Assembly: GCA_021772595.1 (NCBI GenBank)
Contig: JAJFLS010000293.1
Coordinates: 1-7,386, forward strand
Direction: 5' to 3'
Source: Opitutales bacterium
GTDB lineage: Bacteria > Verrucomicrobiota > Verrucomicrobiia > Opitutales > Opitutaceae
DNA length: 7,386 nucleotides
Shown: positions 5,131 through 7,386 of the stretch, piece after piece
Layout of the letters: each line of letters starts with the position of its first letter
How positions within the stretch are numbered: the stretch's first letter is position 1
Program-made: the position numbers and the translations under genes
Notes under the pieces: model-generated
What the model saw: only the letters and a program-made list of their open reading frames with translations
What the model was told of the DNA's origin: nothing
The model's database searches: none

Positions 5131-7385
5131 GCTCGTTTCAATTCGGATACCTGACGGGGCGAGTGACGCAGATGCTCGCGCGATATCGTCGTCCGGGACT
5201 GCCCGTCCCATTCCCACTTTATATCAAAACTCCCCAATCCGCCTGAGGGCAATTGATACCGCACCTCGACTGGATAGACCTTGCCCGCTTCCATCTGAAC
5301 CGAACCCGTTTCCGATCCGGGGAAATCATCGAGCACGAGCACCGGATTGCCATCGATCGTGATCGACACGCGCTGCTCCGTTTTTCCGACGAAAGTCACC
5401 GTCCCGGTCGCGGGTCCAACGATATACCCAAACCAAATTCCCGACCAGTCGTTACCCCGGTTTTCAACTGAGTTGTCGTAGCTCAATCCCAAGCTATCCA
5501 AATCGTATTCACCTTGTGGATTTAGAAATTTAGAGTTCCCAAAAAACGTTCCCACAAGCCCAACTCGAGAAGGGTCATCGTGCCCGAGAGGAGGCTCCGC
5601 TCCTTCGGGAATGTCCTCGAAGCCGAGACTATCGACCGGCAATACGACTTCCAAGCGATCGCCCAGCGTTGCCTCCAAATGCGGCAGATCGTAATGCAGC
5701 AACGCTCCCTGTACCGCATTCGCCAATTGGTGAAAAGAACGCTTGTTCTCCAAAATGCTTTCCCAAGATTTAAGCGATCCACGAATGCGAGACCGCTTAA
5801 TTCGCTCCGGTTGCAGAAAAGCCGCATGCAAAGCCGCTACGCCAATCTGTCCTTCCGCATAGAGTTCGATTTCGCCAGTGCTGCCTCCCGTCGATTCTTC
5901 CGCATAGCGAATGGTCCTCAGAATATCCTCTACTCGCATTCCCAGATAGCTTTCCGCTAGCAGGTAAGCCGCCGAAAAGTCTTCCTGATCCGTTCCGAAA
6001 AACGAACCTTGAACCGTCTGCGAGTCTTGCTGCGTCTCCCCCACGCCACGAACGTCCACCGCAATGACTCGCCTGCCGGACTTCGCCAACTTGTCGGCCC
6101 GACCGCCTTCCGCGAAAGATGCGCCCGCCCCCTCCGAACTGACGAACACGATGGGCGATTCCGCGCTCGTCCGCTCCGGACGCGCATCTACCATTGGAAG
6201 ATAAATGCCCTCTTCCGTCTCCAACAGAAATTTGCGAGCGACATAACCCAATCGTTTCTCTTCTCCTCTTTTAAGAATCGCAGCTTTCGGAATCTCGTCG
6301 AATCCACGCGCCTTCACTAACTCACGAACCGTTGACCGACGCTGCTTTCTAGTCGCCGATGCCCAAGCTTGCTCTCGAGCCAAACGCCCAACCTCTAGCT
6401 TTTCGTTGAACAAATCGAAAATCGAACGCGCCCCGGGTAGGTCCATCACCTGCCCTGTTGGCGTCGCGTACAGCTCTTCTTCGGAAAACAATTCCAACTC
6501 CGGTTCCCAGATTTCCGATACATTGCCATTCAGCCACTGATCGAACCAACGAACCGCCGCTTCGCGCTGCGTCCGGTCGTAATTGTGGTCCGCGTTGTTC
6601 TCCAAAATGTCTGCGCGTTCCGAATATCCGAGATCCGTGTAATGCCGCTTGATAAAGCGAAAGCCTTCCCAAACCGCGTCGATTTGAAAGAAATCGTGAG
6701 TCGCCCCGAGGATCTTCACGGGAGCTGGAGCCCGCATCAGAAAGAACGAAGGATGCTCCAAGCCCATCGCGAGCATGCCGTAATTCATCTGCTCCAAATC
6801 GCCCATCGAATCGCTGACCTGACGGTTCGCCAAATGCGGCCAGCAACTCGGAGCCGCCACCTTCAGGCGCTCGTCCAAGGCGAAAATATACGAAGTCTGG
6901 GTTCCGCCTCCGCTATTTCCGGAAATGCCCAATCGGTCTGTATCCACTTCAATACGACTAGCCAGATAGTCCAGCGCTCGAATGCCATCCCAAGCGAAAT
7001 ACTGAATCAATCCCTCGCCCAACAGCATCGCAATCAAGCCCTCCTGCATATGCATATGCGTTCCATAGTAAGGCATGCTGCCATCCTCTTTCCGGTACTG
7101 CATACGCTCGCCTTGATCAAGCGGATCGAACACAAGCGCCACGAATCCGTTGAGAGCCAGCAACGCGCCCATCGACTGATACTCATCATGAGCCTTGGCC
7201 GGTTTCGCATGACCGCTCGGAATGAGCACGCCCGGACGCGGACCTTCAAACCGACCCGCCCGTGGAAGGTAGACCGACGCTGTCACGAAAAAACCAGGAC
7301 GACTCTCAAAGACGATTTTCTCGACTCGAAACTCCGGTCGATCAATGGCTCCCATCACCCGAGCATTCAAGGGAGTCCGCTCCGG
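5121..7385 (-). CDS. Multidomain alpha/beta hydrolase (acetyl-xylan-esterase-like) with C-terminal PA14-like domain, 5'-truncated
   Basis: The frame runs off the right edge (P-E-R-T-P precedes the TTG at 7370), so the N-terminus and any signal peptide are missing; 754 residues are visible. Counting the TTG as residue 1, residues 11-285 form an alpha/beta hydrolase like those labelled acetyl xylan esterase or Abhydrolase_7 in PVC bacteria: ESRPGFFVTASVYLP at 22-36, nucleophile elbow G-N-S153-G-G, probable acid D226 in THDFF, and probable catalytic H262 in ADHNYD. Residues about 370-585 resemble a second alpha/beta hydrolase module (VIAVDVRGVGET at 435-446), but the elbow reads E-G-Q508-I-G, so it is probably inactive. 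Residues about 600-737 resemble a PA14 domain (GLVGTFFG, WFGYIVGPATGTVTF, ITIDGNPVLVLDD, then EAGKVYPVEVRY and IKWEWDG). It is the first visible gene of the cluster. Likely role: deacylating a glycan or glycoside, with the PA14-like domain aiding binding. The ester substrate is unknown. Confidence 0.88.
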   Translation of the reverse strand, partial: PERTPLNARVMGAIDRPEFRVEKIVFESRPGFFVTASVYLPRAGRFEGPRPGVLIPSGHAKPAKAHDEYQSMGALLALNGFVALVFDPLDQGERMQYRKEDGSMPYYGTHMHMQEGLIAMLLGEGLIQYFAWDGIRALDYLASRIEVDTDRLGISGNSGGGTQTSYIFALDERLKVAAPSCWPHLANRQVSDSMGDLEQMNYGMLAMGLEHPSFFLMRAPAPVKILGATHDFFQIDAVWEGFRFIKRHYTDLGYSERADILENNADHNYDRTQREAAVRWFDQWLNGNVSEIWEPELELFSEEELYATPTGQVMDLPGARSIFDLFNEKLEVGRLAREQAWASATRKQRRSTVRELVKARGFDEIPKAAILKRGEEKRLGYVARKFLLETEEGIYLPMVDARPERTSAESPIVFVSSEGAGASFAEGGRADKLAKSGRRVIAVDVRGVGETQQDSQTVQGSFFGTDQEDFSAAYLLAESYLGMRVEDILRTIRYAEESTGGSTGEIELYAEGQIGVAALHAAFLQPERIKRSRIRGSLKSWESILENKRSFHQLANAVQGALLHYDLPHLEATLGDRLEVVLPVDSLGFEDIPEGAEPPLGHDDPSRVGLVGTFFGNSKFLNPQGEYDLDSLGLSYDNSVENRGNDWSGIWFGYIVGPATGTVTFVGKTEQRVSITIDGNPVLVLDDFPGSETGSVQMEAGKVYPVEVRYQLPSGGLGSFDIKWEWDGQSRTTISREHLRHSPRQVSELKRAWR

Positions 7386-7386
7386 C

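Noticed and set aside
4949..5362. A 137-codon open frame on the + strand across the esterase/propeller junction
   Set aside because: It is antisense to two supported genes, is basic and Arg/Pro-rich like a shadow frame, and has no start signal.
6349..6846. A 165-codon open frame on the minus strand in another frame of the esterase gene
   Set aside because: The esterase frame contains clear catalytic motifs through this stretch; the alternative is Arg/Gly-rich shadow sequence.
1..7386. Search for tRNA, rRNA, CRISPR, insertion sequence, riboswitch or attachment site
   Set aside because: The window is almost fully coding, with gaps of only 20 and 34 bases; no repeat array, transposase motif or structured RNA was seen by eye.

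Overview
The window looks like a carbohydrate-degradation locus from a bacterium of the Planctomycetes/Verrucomicrobia (PVC) type. Three things suggest this. The genome is moderately GC-rich. There are two Gfo/Idh/MocA oxidoreductases with twin-arginine export signals, and one has the large C-terminal domain common in PVC genomes. Most starts also lack a clear Shine-Dalgarno sequence. The taxonomic call is inferred from gene families and sequence style; no marker gene is present.

Layout: both edges cut through genes. From the left, a rightward gene lacking its 5' end (about 2-1231) encodes a beta-propeller protein of the glycosidase-like type, with four S-x-[D/N]-G-x-x-W motifs and a C-terminal beta-sandwich-like tail. 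After a 20-base convergent gap, the rest of the window (1252 to the right edge) is a tight leftward cluster. In transcription order it holds: (1) a large multidomain esterase missing its N-terminus, made of an alpha/beta hydrolase, a second degenerate alpha/beta hydrolase module and a PA14-like domain; (2) a secreted beta-propeller-like protein of unknown activity, whose start overlaps the esterase stop by 10 bases; (3) a Tat-signal Gfo/Idh/MocA oxidoreductase of 458 residues, after a 34-base gap; (4) a second, dissimilar Tat-signal Gfo/Idh/MocA oxidoreductase of 354 residues, joined to the previous gene by a 4-base ATGA overlap. The spacing suggests one operon whose promoter lies beyond the right edge.

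Working hypothesis (inference): the products act outside the cytoplasm on a decorated plant or algal glycan or on glycosides. The esterase would remove acyl groups, the propeller proteins would bind or cleave the saccharide, and the two Tat-exported oxidoreductases would carry out NAD(P)-linked oxidation or epimerisation-type chemistry on the released sugars. The substrate cannot be read from the sequence. No RNA genes, insertion sequences, CRISPR arrays or long DNA repeats were seen. Nothing proves a wholly new system, but the gene combination and several altered active-site motifs merit checking.
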